From Mycobacterium sp. 1245111.1 (GTDB lineage: Bacteria; Actinomycetota; Actinomycetes; Mycobacteriales; Mycobacteriaceae), in assembly GCF_001673405.1 (NCBI RefSeq), contig NZ_LZLV01000095.1, positions 1 through 64,000 on the forward strand: DNA of 64,000 nucleotides, given 5' to 3'. Below are positions 1 to 10,681 of this stretch, piece by piece (position 1 is the stretch's first letter; every line of letters starts with the position of its first letter). The notes beneath the pieces are model-generated. The model was not told the origin of the DNA. It made no database searches and saw only the letters and a list, made by a program, of their open reading frames with translations. Made by a program: the position numbers and the translations under genes.

Positions 1-2
1 AG

Positions 3-821
3 GAGGACATTCAGCCAGGCCGTCTGCTGGTTGGGGATCAGGCCCAAACGCATCCAGCCCCCGAATCCCTGTGCGGCCCCGATGTTCCCACGGTCGCGCT
101 GGTCGACTTCGAGGTTCCGGTGCCGGCCGACCCGTGGTCGGTGCACACCAGCGGAATCGACTTCGCCCACTCTGTCGGGGACCCGCTGCGCACTTATCGG
201 GTGGAGGCGCGTGGGCTGGGCCAGTCCTTCCCGGACCCGGCCGGACTACTGCGGGCAGAGGAGGGCGCACCGGTCGACGTGGCGCTGGAGCTGGAATGGT
301 CCACCGCTGGCACGCCCTACCAGTACCGGGTGACCACCCGCTATGAAATACCCTGCACAGTAACGGGATCGGTCGTCGTGGACGGTCGCCGGTATGAGTT
401 CGACGCCGTACCGGGACAGCGAGACCACTCCTGGGGAGTGCGGGACTGGTGGAGCATGGACTGGCTCTGGAGCGCGTTGCACCTCGAAGACGGCACACAC
501 CTGCACGCGGTGGACATCTCGATACCGGGCATTCCGCCGATGAGCGTCGGCTACGTGCAACGTGAAACGGTCGACGAGTTGCAAAAGATCTCTCGCACCG
601 AGACATTCGATGCGGCCGGATTGCCGGTCGGCGCAACGCTGGTCCTCGAGCCCGGCGATATCACGGCAACGGTTGACGTGCGAGGACACGCGCCACTTCG
701 TCTCGTCGCCAAAGATGGCCGGATCAGTCAGTTCCCGCGGGTGTGGGCCACAGTGAGCACCGCCGACGGGAGGACCGGCATCGGCTGGGTGGAGTGGAAC
801 CGCAACCTGACCACGTCGTGA
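3..821 (+). CDS. DUF7064-type hypothetical protein, 5' partial
   Basis: The frame is open from the left edge to a TGA at 819-821, so the gene begins before the window and about 272 codons are visible. The middle carries a GQRDHSWGVRDWW-like block, typical of the lipocalin-like DUF7064/AttH-type proteins that are abundant in mycobacteria. No signal peptide can be judged because the N terminus is missing. The TGA overlaps the GTG start of the downstream gluconokinase gene, so the two are probably co-transcribed. Function is unknown; a role with lipid-like ligands is only inferred from the fold family. Confidence 0.75.
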   Translation, partial: EDIQPGRLLVGDQAQTHPAPESLCGPDVPTVALVDFEVPVPADPWSVHTSGIDFAHSVGDPLRTYRVEARGLGQSFPDPAGLLRAEEGAPVDVALELEWSTAGTPYQYRVTTRYEIPCTVTGSVVVDGRRYEFDAVPGQRDHSWGVRDWWSMDWLWSALHLEDGTHLHAVDISIPGIPPMSVGYVQRETVDELQKISRTETFDAAGLPVGATLVLEPGDITATVDVRGHAPLRLVAKDGRISQFPRVWATVSTADGRTGIGWVEWNRNLTTS

Positions 822-1336
822 CCGCTGAAAAGCACTGTCCGCCCGAGGCGTCGATCGTGGTGATGGGGGTTTCGGGCTCCGGGAAATCGACCGTCGGCGC
901 GGCGCTGGCCCATCGCCTCAATGTTCCATTCGCCGATGCCGACACCTTCCATCCCGCAGCCAACGTCGCCAAGATGTCCGCGGGCGTGCCCCTCGATGAC
1001 AACGACCGCCGTCCCTGGCTGGCAGCCGTCGGGCAATGGCTCGCGGACCATAACAGCGGCGTCATGAGTTGCTCAGCGCTCAAACGCCGATACCGCGACC
1101 AATTACGTTCGCGCCGAGGGGATATCGAGTTCCTGCACCTCACCGGTTCGCCAGAGTTGGTCGGCAGCAGGCAAGCCGGCCGATTAGGTCACTTCATGCC
1201 TGCGTCGCTGATGAGGTCGCAATTCGGCGCGCTGGAACCGCTGGATCCAGACGAGCGCGGCATGAGTATCGACGTGGGATACAGCGTCGACGCTATCGTC
1301 GAAACGTTTGTCCAGTATCTGAATCTCAGGTCTTGA
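818..1336 (+). CDS. gntK: Gluconokinase
   Basis: A 172-residue protein of normal length for GntK-type shikimate-kinase-fold gluconokinases, which phosphorylate D-gluconate to 6-phosphogluconate for the pentose phosphate pathway. The Walker A motif GVSGSGKST lies near residue 18 and is followed by the family's DADTFHP and LDDNDRRPWL blocks. SCSALKRRYRDQLR comes mid-protein and RQAGRLGHFMPASLMRSQF near the end. The GTG at 818 overlaps the upstream TGA (GTGA), so this start is preferred over an in-frame ATG at 743 that would lie deep inside the upstream gene. The 3' end overlaps the convergent RDD gene by 11 bp. Confidence 0.93.
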   Translation: MTAEKHCPPEASIVVMGVSGSGKSTVGAALAHRLNVPFADADTFHPAANVAKMSAGVPLDDNDRRPWLAAVGQWLADHNSGVMSCSALKRRYRDQLRSRRGDIEFLHLTGSPELVGSRQAGRLGHFMPASLMRSQFGALEPLDPDERGMSIDVGYSVDAIVETFVQYLNLRS

Positions 1337-1802
1337 CGACCTGTGTGCCGCCGGCCAATTCATCGTGCTTGCCCTGCTTGGTGGGACTGCCGCTGATGGT
1401 CACGGCGATCACGATGTAGGCGATGATCGCCAGCAGCGTGCCGAGGTAGGGAATCACCGACAACAGCGTGAACGAGTTGCGCATGGCCGACTGGTTGAAG
1501 TTCGGCTTTGGCGCGCCGCCAGGGCCGTGAACCCGCAAGCCGAGCAGTCGTTTGCCTACGCTTGTGCCATACGTGACTTCGAACAGCACGAAGTAGCCGA
1601 ACATCAGCGCGCCGGAGAACAGCCCGGTGACCAGCCACGGGTAGTCATCCTCGAACAGGAACAGTGACAGGACGAACGCGACAATGTTGACCAGCACGCC
1701 GTCGATCAGGCGGGCAAAGAATCGCGCGCCGAGACCGCCGGCTCGGCCACCGGCGCCGTGCGGTGCATAGCCGTAGTTGGGGTTGAAGTCAGCTGATGTC
1801 AT
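1326..1802 (-). CDS. RDD family membrane protein
   Basis: A 158-residue protein with a short Gly/Pro/Tyr-rich N terminus and then an RDD domain: ARFFARLIDGVLVN at about residues 26-39 with the eponymous Arg and Asp, two hydrophobic segments, GTSVGKRLLGLRV, and a last hydrophobic pair near residues 113-135. RDD proteins are small integral membrane proteins of mostly unknown role, sometimes linked to ion exchange. The gene is convergent with gntK and overlaps it by 11 bp. A promoter would lie in the 65-bp gap to the DoxX gene. Confidence 0.88.
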   Translation of the reverse strand: MTSADFNPNYGYAPHGAGGRAGGLGARFFARLIDGVLVNIVAFVLSLFLFEDDYPWLVTGLFSGALMFGYFVLFEVTYGTSVGKRLLGLRVHGPGGAPKPNFNQSAMRNSFTLLSVIPYLGTLLAIIAYIVIAVTISGSPTKQGKHDELAGGTQVVKT

Positions 1803-1867
1803 GCGGGGCTCCTCGCAGCGGTGCCAGCTAATGTACCTCCGCTAATCAGCCTCGTCGATGGGCTCGA

Positions 1868-2785
1868 TCAGCGCCAGCGACGCGCTTTGGCCCGCCCCCG
1901 GTGCGCCAGCTCTTCTCCGCGATCTCGCGCCAGTTCTGCCAGCTCGCTGCCGCGCTCGTAGGCCCGTTCGCCGAGTTCGCTGCCGCGGTCACGGGCGATG
2001 TCGGCCCATTCGCTGCCGCGGTCGCGGGCGATGTCGGCCCATTCGCTGCCGCGGTCGCGGACCGTCTCGGCCAGCTGCGTGCCCTGCTTACGTGCCCGCT
2101 TGCGGGCCTTCTTGATCGCTGGCGCGCTTTTCTCTGCCGCCGTGTGCGCCAGTTCTTCACCGCGCTTGCGGGCCGCCTCGACCAGCGGTGCGCTGCGCTC
2201 GGCTGCGGTGCTGGCCAATTCGCGGCCGCGCTCGGCGCCGACGTGCAAGCCGTGCGCGAGCCGGTCGGCCAGCTCGGAATCGAGCAACGAGTCGTCAGAT
2301 CCGTTCAGCGGCATCGCCGAGGACACCGCCTCCGAAATACGGCCTGCCGCTTGCCTTCCGCGCCATCCCAACGACGGCTTGCCCGCGGTGTCGGCCGAGG
2401 CGATGATCAGTCCGCCGAGCAGGCTCAGGTCGGTGAGCAGGTCACGTCGCTTCTGGGCTTTGCGCTCCGGGTCGCTCTCGGTCCAAAACAGATGCCCGCC
2501 AAGGCTTCCTGGTATCACCGTGAACGCCAGTGCCGCTGACGCGACTCGGGGCATCTTGCCGGTGGCCAGCAATATGCCCCCAGCGACCTGAACTGCGGCA
2601 TTGATTCTCGCGGCGGTCTCGGGATTTGACGGAACCTTATCCCCGTAGGGCTCCGGCAGCTGCCGGAGCGCTGTGACGGTTGGCTCCGTCGCGTCAAGCG
2701 AGACCGCGGGATTGCGCAATGTCTCGACACCTTGGCCGATAAAGGCGGCGGACAGCAAAGGACGAGCGATTCGGCGGATCAACAT
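1868..2785 (-). CDS. DoxX family protein with an 11-residue repeat tail
   Basis: A 305-residue protein. Residues about 1-150 form a DoxX-like four-helix membrane domain (RPLLSAAFIGQGVETLRNP, then the hydrophobic AGGILLATGKMPRVASAALAF). The C-terminal ~130 residues are a charged helical tail with 11-residue units such as RDRGSEWADIA, RDRGSELGERA and RDRGEELAHRG. Two neighbouring units are nearly identical in DNA (around 1985-2050). Such 11-mers resemble apolipoprotein/LEA-type amphipathic helices that lie on membranes. ATG 2785 is preferred to an upstream TTG at 2818. DoxX domains are linked to membrane redox and thiol stress; the tail's job is unknown. Confidence 0.85.
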   Translation of the reverse strand: MLIRRIARPLLSAAFIGQGVETLRNPAVSLDATEPTVTALRQLPEPYGDKVPSNPETAARINAAVQVAGGILLATGKMPRVASAALAFTVIPGSLGGHLFWTESDPERKAQKRRDLLTDLSLLGGLIIASADTAGKPSLGWRGRQAAGRISEAVSSAMPLNGSDDSLLDSELADRLAHGLHVGAERGRELASTAAERSAPLVEAARKRGEELAHTAAEKSAPAIKKARKRARKQGTQLAETVRDRGSEWADIARDRGSEWADIARDRGSELGERAYERGSELAELARDRGEELAHRGRAKARRWR

Positions 2786-2836
2786 GGCAGCGGGGTTCCC
2801 GGCTTGTGCGTCGCGCAAACCGGCGCGATAAAGCGC

Positions 2837-3355
2837 TCAGTTGTCCGGTGGGAGGGTCTCACGCCGCATATAGAGGGGGAACAGCACCCAGAAACTGATC
2901 AGCGCTAGCACCGCGCAGGCCCCGGCGGTAGCGCCGGCAGCGGCACCGGCCACCGTGCCGAAGATGATCACCGTGACACCGGTGAGCGCCGTTCCCATCA
3001 GTAACAGTCCCATGTACGCGAATTTATGCGCCGCGGCCACCACGAACACGGTCCGATGCCGTCGAAACAACAATCGATGCAGCGCAACCGGCGCTTCCAG
3101 CAGCACGGTCGCGGCGACCGAAGCTCCGACCGTCACCAGGTAGGTCACCCGCATGGTGGTGCTCAGCACGTCGAACCGAGGCTGAAATGGCAGCGTCAAC
3201 AAGAACCCGGTGAGCAGCTGGACCCCAGTCTGAACGACCCGCAACTCTTGCAGCAGGCTGACCCAATTGCGGTCCAGGCGTTGGGTTTCGGTCTCACCGC
3301 CGCGTTGCGCGGAATCCCAGGCCTGGTCGCGTTCGGGGTGATCGACGATGCCCAT
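2837..3355 (-). CDS. DUF6328 family membrane protein
   Basis: A 172-residue protein. A soluble N-terminal ~30 residues precedes the family block RNWVSLLQELRVVQTGVQLL, followed by four hydrophobic segments (around residues 45-65, 70-90, 108-128 and 133-160) and a short polar tail. Topology suggests a small four-helix inner membrane protein. No catalytic motif is visible and the function is unknown. It lies 51 bp upstream of the DoxX gene on the same strand, so the two may share a transcript. Confidence 0.8.
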   Translation of the reverse strand: MGIVDHPERDQAWDSAQRGGETETQRLDRNWVSLLQELRVVQTGVQLLTGFLLTLPFQPRFDVLSTTMRVTYLVTVGASVAATVLLEAPVALHRLLFRRHRTVFVVAAAHKFAYMGLLLMGTALTGVTVIIFGTVAGAAAGATAGACAVLALISFWVLFPLYMRRETLPPDN

Positions 3356-3387
3356 GGGCGTTGATCATGCCAGCTCGCGGCGTGGTG

Positions 3388-5766
<2,379 letters not shown>

Positions 5767-5780
<14 letters not shown>

Positions 5781-6498
5781 CGGCGGGTACCGGTTTCTCG
5801 AAGTACAAAGCGACGCTCTTGCCGATCAATGGGTTCAGGGTTGATTCGGCAAGCCGGGTCAGCAATGGACGCCGCATCATGTCCCACACCAGCAGTTTGT
5901 GGTAGGCGGTCACGGCGGGATGGTCCGACTTCTCCACGCCCACCGCGCATTTCAGCCACCAGAACGGTGAGTGCAACGCGTGCGCGTGGTGGGTGTGGGT
6001 GAAGGTCATTCCGCGTTCGGCGATCTTGTGTCGCAGCTGATGCGCCCGGTAGATCCGGATGTGGCCACCGTCGTTGCTGTGGTAGTCCTCGGAGAGCAGC
6101 CAGCAGACCTGCTCGGGCAACCACCGGGGCACCGTGACCGCTAGCTTGCCGCCGACTTTGAGCACCCGAATCAACTCCGCGATCACCGTCTCGTCGGCGG
6201 GAATGTGTTCGAGGATTTCGGACGCGATCACGCAGTCGAAAGTCTGATCGGGGTACGGCAGGGCCCGCGCGTCGCCAATGACGGTTTCCGCGTGACCCGA
6301 CGGCGGTATCTCGCCGGCCTCCGCCATGCCGCGGAACATCGTGTCGACGTCGCCGAGTTCGGTGGCGTTCTGGTCGAAGGCCGTCACGTCGGCTCCGCGC
6401 CGGTAGGCCTCGAAGCTGTGCCGGCCGGCACCGCAGCCGACGTCGATGACCTTGCTGCCGGGACCGATCCCGAGACGGTCGAAATCGACTGTCAGCAC
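5767..6498 (-). CDS. Class I SAM-dependent methyltransferase (UbiE-like)
   Basis: A 243-residue protein with a canonical SAM motif I, VIDVGCGAGRHSFEAYRRG (about residues 18-36), the acidic end of strand 2 (VTAFDQN), motif II PYPDQTFDCVIASEILEHI and a motif III-like LKVGGKLAVTVPRW. It resembles small-molecule or lipid C/O-methyltransferases. The GTG start overlaps the end of the glycosyltransferase gene by 7 bp and its end overlaps the toroid gene by 14 bp, implying translational coupling. The substrate may be a glycolipid or a glycosylated intermediate made by the neighbour (inference). Confidence 0.88.
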
Positions 6499-7763
6499 AG
6501 CTCGCCCACCGCCGGGCTGGGTTCGCCGATCGATGAAGGGCGCGCGATGGCCTGCTCGTATACCCGCACCGTCTGGGCGGCAACCGATTCCCAGCTGAAC
6601 ACCTCGACAGCGCGACGACGTCCGGCCGCGCCCAGCCGACTGAGCTGGTCGGGGGAATCCAGCAGCTCGCCGACAACCCGGGTCAGTTCCTCGACGTCAC
6701 CGGGCGGAACCAGCCGGGCGCACAGGCCGTCGGCGCCGAGCACCTCGGGTAACGCGCCCGCGCGGCTGGCCACGATCGGGGTCCCGCTTGCCATCGCTTC
6801 CACGGCCGGGAGCGAGAAGCCTTCGTAAAGTGAAGGGATACAGGCAATTTCAGCGGTGGCGAACAGCCCGGCAAGTTCTTCGTCGGTGAGCCCGCTGGAG
6901 ATGTGCACGATGTCGGAGATGCCCAGCTCGGCGATCAGCTTCTCGGTGGGGCCGTTGGGCTCCAACTTGGCCACCAGTTGCAGTTCGACGTCGTAGTGAT
7001 GGCGGAGCTTGGCGATCGCCTGCAGCAGGTGACCGACGCCCTTGAGCGGGACGTCGGCGCTGGCGATTGCCATGATGCGGCCTGGGACCCGTGGTTGCGC
7101 CGAGGGCGCGAACACGTCGGTCTCCACGCCCAGCGGCACTACATGAAGCTGGTCTGGGTGCACGCCGAAGTCGGTGGTGATGTCGGTCGCCGAGGACGAA
7201 GACACGGTCAGCAACTCCGGGATCTGGCGAGCCACCCGCTGCTGCATCGCGAGAAATCCGTACCACCTGCGCACCGACGGCTTGCGCCACCAACGTGCCG
7301 CGGCCAGATCCACCACTCGGTCGCGGGTGATCGGGTGATGCACGGTCGCGACGACCGGTAAGCCGGCGGCCGCGATTTTCAGCAACCCGACTCCCAGGCT
7401 CTGGTTGTCGTGCACCACATCGAAGTCGTCGAGCCGATCGCCCAGCAGCCGGGCTGCCCGCAGGCTGAAGGTGCGCGGCTCAGGGAAGCCCGCGGTCCAC
7501 ACCCCGGCCAGCTCGAGCAGATCGATGCGATCGCGAATTTCTCGTGGGTGTGGGATGCGCCAGGGGTCGGGCTCGCGGTACATGTCGAGGCTGGGGACCT
7601 CGGTCAGCACGACCCGGGGGTCGAGTTCCTCGGGGTAGGGCTGACCAGAGAACACTTCGACGTAGTGTCCGAGATCGACCAGGCTGCGGCTGAGATGCCG
7701 GACGTAAACTCCCTGGCCACCGCAGTGCGGCTTGCTGCGATAGGACAGCAATGCAATCCGCAT
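6492..7763 (-). CDS. Glycosyltransferase family 4 protein
   Basis: About 423 residues with a two-Rossmann GT-B fold. The N-terminal glycine loop is KPHCGGQGVYVRHLSRSL (about residues 11-28). The C-terminal donor site is SLYEGFSLPAVEAMASGTPIVAS (E-x7-E type, about residues 315-337). GT4 enzymes are retaining transferases that use nucleotide sugars; the acceptor is unknown. It is the first gene of an overlapping operon with a methyltransferase and the toroid protein. ATG 7763 is preferred; a GTG two codons upstream at 7769 is possible. A promoter with TATAGT and the TetR-type palindrome lies about 75-100 bp upstream. Confidence 0.9.
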   Translation of the reverse strand: MRIALLSYRSKPHCGGQGVYVRHLSRSLVDLGHYVEVFSGQPYPEELDPRVVLTEVPSLDMYREPDPWRIPHPREIRDRIDLLELAGVWTAGFPEPRTFSLRAARLLGDRLDDFDVVHDNQSLGVGLLKIAAAGLPVVATVHHPITRDRVVDLAAARWWRKPSVRRWYGFLAMQQRVARQIPELLTVSSSSATDITTDFGVHPDQLHVVPLGVETDVFAPSAQPRVPGRIMAIASADVPLKGVGHLLQAIAKLRHHYDVELQLVAKLEPNGPTEKLIAELGISDIVHISSGLTDEELAGLFATAEIACIPSLYEGFSLPAVEAMASGTPIVASRAGALPEVLGADGLCARLVPPGDVEELTRVVGELLDSPDQLSRLGAAGRRRAVEVFSWESVAAQTVRVYEQAIARPSSIGEPSPAVGELC

Positions 7764-7840
7764 GCTCACGCCCGATCTGTTGTAGAGGAGCCGAGATTTA
7801 GCACCGTGAAAGATTCGGGCGAGGCGTCAACGAACTTTCT

Positions 7841-7860
7841 GGACACGTGTCTGGACTATA
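7841..7860. promoter_or_regulatory. Candidate TetR operator, copy 2, with glycosyltransferase promoter
   Basis: GGACACGTGTCTGGAC repeats the motif found at the tetR start. On the minus strand TATAGT (7856-7861) directly abuts it and could be the -10 box for the glycosyltransferase operon, the same arrangement as at copy 1. Repression by promoter occlusion is inferred. Confidence 0.55.
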
Positions 7861-7938
7861 GTTTGACGAACTACCTTATGCAACGCGCAGCTAGCGGCGT
7901 TAACTTTGCCGATCCTACTCAGCCGAATGATCGCGACG

Positions 7939-7965
7939 GCTCGGGTACCCGAGCTATCGGCGATA
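7939..7965. promoter_or_regulatory. Palindrome pair upstream of pncA
   Basis: A 16-bp perfect palindrome GCTCGGGTACCCGAGC (7939-7954) is followed at once by TATCGGCGATA (7955-7965), itself palindromic. GATAAC at 7962-7967 is a plausible -10 for pncA, whose ATG is at 7976, so the transcript could be nearly leaderless. It may be an operator for the pncA-ABC operon; the cognate factor is unknown. Confidence 0.4.
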
Positions 7966-7975
7966 ACGTGGTCTC

Positions 7976-8536
7976 ATGCGCGCGCTGATCGTCGTCGACG
8001 TTCAGAACGACTTTTGCGAAGGCGGCTCACTGGCCGTCGCCGGTGGGGCGGCGCTGGCGGGCGCCATCGATGCGTACCTAGCGGACGGTTCCGAGTACGG
8101 CCACGTGGTGGCCACACAGGATTTCCACATCGACCCCGGTGACCACTTCTCCGATCATCCGGATTACATCTCGTCGTGGCCGCCGCACTGTCGCGCCGAT
8201 ACGGTCGGCGCGGAACTCCACCCCGATCTTGATATCGGCCGGTTCGAGGCGGTCTTCCGTAAAGGCGCCTACGACGCCGGCTACAGCGGGTTCAGCGGAG
8301 TCGACGATCGCGGAACCCCGTTGGGTGACTGGCTCCGACAACGCGATGTCGACGAGGTCGACGTCGTCGGCATCGCCACCGATCACTGCGTGCGCCGGAC
8401 CGCCGAAGACGCTGCGAGGCAAGGCTTTGCGACGCGCGTGCTGGTCGACCTCACGGCGGGGGTAGGGGAGCAGTCCGTCGCCGCAGCCATCGATGCACTG
8501 CGCGCGGCAGGTGTCGAGATTGTGGGAAGCCGATGA
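7976..8536 (+). CDS. pncA: Nicotinamidase / pyrazinamidase
   Basis: A 186-residue protein, the same length as M. tuberculosis PncA. It hydrolyses nicotinamide to nicotinate in NAD salvage and activates the prodrug pyrazinamide. All key residues are present at M. tuberculosis numbering: the catalytic triad Asp8, Lys96 and Cys138, and the metal ligands Asp49, His51, His57 and His71. His57, which is Asp in M. bovis, is intact, so the enzyme should be active. It is the first gene of an operon: its TGA overlaps the next ATG (ATGA). The same gene order occurs at Rv2043c-Rv2038c. Confidence 0.97.
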   Translation: MRALIVVDVQNDFCEGGSLAVAGGAALAGAIDAYLADGSEYGHVVATQDFHIDPGDHFSDHPDYISSWPPHCRADTVGAELHPDLDIGRFEAVFRKGAYDAGYSGFSGVDDRGTPLGDWLRQRDVDEVDVVGIATDHCVRRTAEDAARQGFATRVLVDLTAGVGEQSVAAAIDALRAAGVEIVGSR

Positions 8537-9330
8537 CGGGCGCGACGGGGTCGGCGTTGATGAGGGCGGTGGAGCGATCGCCGGAAGCCGCAGCGGCGCA
8601 TGACCGTCGGGGGTGGGTGGGCCTTTTCGCCGCCGATGGTCGCGTCGAAGACCCGGTGGGTTCGCGGCCGCATACCGGACCGATCGAGATCGGACGGTTC
8701 TACGACACGTTCATCGAACCGCGCGATATCGCTTTCCATCGCGATCTCGATGTCGTCCGCGGATCGTCGGCGATCCGCGACCTCACGCTCGAGGTGGCAA
8801 TGGGTTCGGCTGTCACCATGACGATTCCGGCTGTCCTTCGATACGACCTGCGGCAGGTCGACGGCGAATGGAAGATCGCGACGTTGCGCGCCTATTGGGA
8901 GCTGCCCACGATGGTGCTGCAGTTCCTGGGCAACGGGGTGTCGGCGGTCCCGGCGGGAGTCCAGCTGTCGCGGGGCCTGATTCGCAATCAGCGACTGCGC
9001 GGTACGGCCGGATTTGTCGCCGGCTTCCGTCGCGTGGGTGGACGCCAGAAAACATTGGTCGACACATTTGTGAACGCCGTGGGACGGGGCGACGGATTCG
9101 GCGCACTGGAGGCATTGTCGTCCGATGCGACAATCACTTTCGGTGACGACGAGGTCGCTGATCTCGGCGCGCTCATCGAGCGATGTCCGGGCGCGGCGAC
9201 GACCAAGCTGGTCGCCGCTGGTGCTACCGTCGCGGCCTCGGTCGCATCGGGGTCGCATCGCGGCGTTCTGTTCGCCGACGGGGCACGGCGGGGCTGTGGG
9301 ATTGCGCGGGTGCGCTATTTCCCGCAGTGA
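8533..9330 (+). CDS. Tandem NTF2/SnoaL-like protein (Rv2042c-type)
   Basis: A 265-residue protein built from two cone-shaped NTF2-like units. Residues about 10-135 (DRRGWVGLFAADGRVEDP ... YDLRQVDGEWKIATLRAYWE) are a clear SnoaL-type domain. Residues about 175-262 (TFVNAVGRGDGFGALEALSS ... ADGARRGCGIARVRYF) are a second, shorter one. It corresponds by position to Rv2042c, which lies between pncA and the sugar ABC genes in M. tuberculosis. No known enzymatic role. It overlaps pncA by 4 bp and the next gene by about 35 bp. Confidence 0.88.
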   Translation: MTGATGSALMRAVERSPEAAAAHDRRGWVGLFAADGRVEDPVGSRPHTGPIEIGRFYDTFIEPRDIAFHRDLDVVRGSSAIRDLTLEVAMGSAVTMTIPAVLRYDLRQVDGEWKIATLRAYWELPTMVLQFLGNGVSAVPAGVQLSRGLIRNQRLRGTAGFVAGFRRVGGRQKTLVDTFVNAVGRGDGFGALEALSSDATITFGDDEVADLGALIERCPGAATTKLVAAGATVAASVASGSHRGVLFADGARRGCGIARVRYFPQ

Positions 9331-10681
9331 TGTCCGGGGCACCGCGCCCACCGGTCTCGGTCGCGGTGGGCCTTTCGATCGACGGACCTTGCTACGCGGT
9401 GCCGGCGCGATCGGCGCGGCCTCGATAGCGCTGTTGCCCACCGCCTGCGGTTCCGATGACGACGACGCGCTGACGTTCTTCTTCGCGGCGAACCCGGAAG
9501 AAGCCGATGCCCGGCTGCGGGTCGTCGAGGCCTTCCGGCGCAGCCATCCCGGCGTCAAGGTCCGGACGCTGTTGTCCGGTCCCGATGCGCTGCAGCACGT
9601 GTCGATCTACTGCGCCGGGGGCAAGTGCCCCGATGTGCTGATGGCGTGGGAATTCACCTACTCGGGGCTCGCCGAACGGGATGTGTTGCTCGATCTCAAC
9701 ACGATGCTCGCCGGTGACAAGGACTTCGCCGCCGAACTCCGAGCCGACAGCGTCCCGTCGATGTACGAGACATTCACCTACAACGGTGGGCAGTATGCGT
9801 TCCCGGAGCAGTGGTCGGGCGTCTTCCTGTATTACAACAAAAAGCTGTTCGACGAAGCTGGGCTGCGACCACCGCCGGGGCGATGGGGCGAGACGTGGAG
9901 CTTCGGCGAATTCCTCGATGCGGCAACGGCGCTCACCAAACGCGACCGGTCGGGTCGGGTCAGCCAGTGGGGGTTTGTCGATACCTGGGCCCCTTACTAT
10001 TCGGCGCTGCTGTTCGGGATGAACAACGGTGTGCCATGGTCGAATCCGCGGATGAGCCCGACGCACCTCAATTTCGACGATCCGGCGTTCATCGAGGGCA
10101 TCCAGTTCTATGCCGACCTCAACAACAAGTACCGGGTTGCGCCTAGTGCATCGGAGTCGCAGTCGATGTCACAGACGGACCTATTCACGTCGGGTCATGC
10201 CGCGATGGCGCTCGGCGGGCACTGGCGTTATCAGACACTCGAGCGCGCCAACGATCTGGATTTCGACATCGCGGTGTTGCCGACCGGACCGAAAGGGCAT
10301 GCGGCCCGCTCGAACATCGGCACCACCGGGCTGGCGATCGCCTCCAGCAGTCCGCGCAAACAACAGGCGTGGGAGTTCGTGAAGTTCGCCACCGGGCCGG
10401 TCGGGCAGGCGGTGATCGGGGAGACGGGCCTTTTTGTCCCGGCGCTGCGATCGGCGGTCCGATCGGCCGGCTTCGCCAAGGCGCACAACAGAATCAGCAA
10501 TATCGCGGTGTTGACCGGCGGCCCGGCGCACTCCGAGGGGCAGCCGATAACTCCGGCATGGCCCAAGATCGTTGCATTGATGGACCGCAACCTCGGCCCG
10601 GTGCTCCGGGGTTCGCGGCCGGCAACGGCCCTGACGGGTGAATTGACGCCCAAGATCGACGAGGTGCTTCGGACGCCATGA
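9296..10681 (+). CDS. Sugar ABC transporter substrate-binding lipoprotein (Rv2041c-type)
   Basis: About 461 residues. The N terminus has a twin-arginine lipoprotein signal: FDRRTLLRGAGAIGAAS, then a lipobox-like LLPTAC about 20 residues on, so the protein is probably exported by Tat and anchored outside. The mature part is an extracellular solute-binding family 1 fold (FFFAANPEEADARLRVVEAF, AFPEQWSGVFLYYNKKLFDEAG, GHAAMALGGHWRY). No ATG fits the start: GTG 9296 or TTG 9302 overlap the upstream gene, and TTG 9389 would destroy the RR motif. The end overlaps the permease ATG. Substrate unknown, presumably a sugar or amino sugar. Confidence 0.88.
   Translation: MGLRGCAISRSDVRGTAPTGLGRGGPFDRRTLLRGAGAIGAASIALLPTACGSDDDDALTFFFAANPEEADARLRVVEAFRRSHPGVKVRTLLSGPDALQHVSIYCAGGKCPDVLMAWEFTYSGLAERDVLLDLNTMLAGDKDFAAELRADSVPSMYETFTYNGGQYAFPEQWSGVFLYYNKKLFDEAGLRPPPGRWGETWSFGEFLDAATALTKRDRSGRVSQWGFVDTWAPYYSALLFGMNNGVPWSNPRMSPTHLNFDDPAFIEGIQFYADLNNKYRVAPSASESQSMSQTDLFTSGHAAMALGGHWRYQTLERANDLDFDIAVLPTGPKGHAARSNIGTTGLAIASSSPRKQQAWEFVKFATGPVGQAVIGETGLFVPALRSAVRSAGFAKAHNRISNIAVLTGGPAHSEGQPITPAWPKIVALMDRNLGPVLRGSRPATALTGELTPKIDEVLRTP

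Noticed and set aside
1985..2075. Direct DNA repeats resembling a short CRISPR-like array
   Set aside because: The repeats are 33-bp coding units without spacers and in frame with the 11-residue protein repeat of the DoxX tail.
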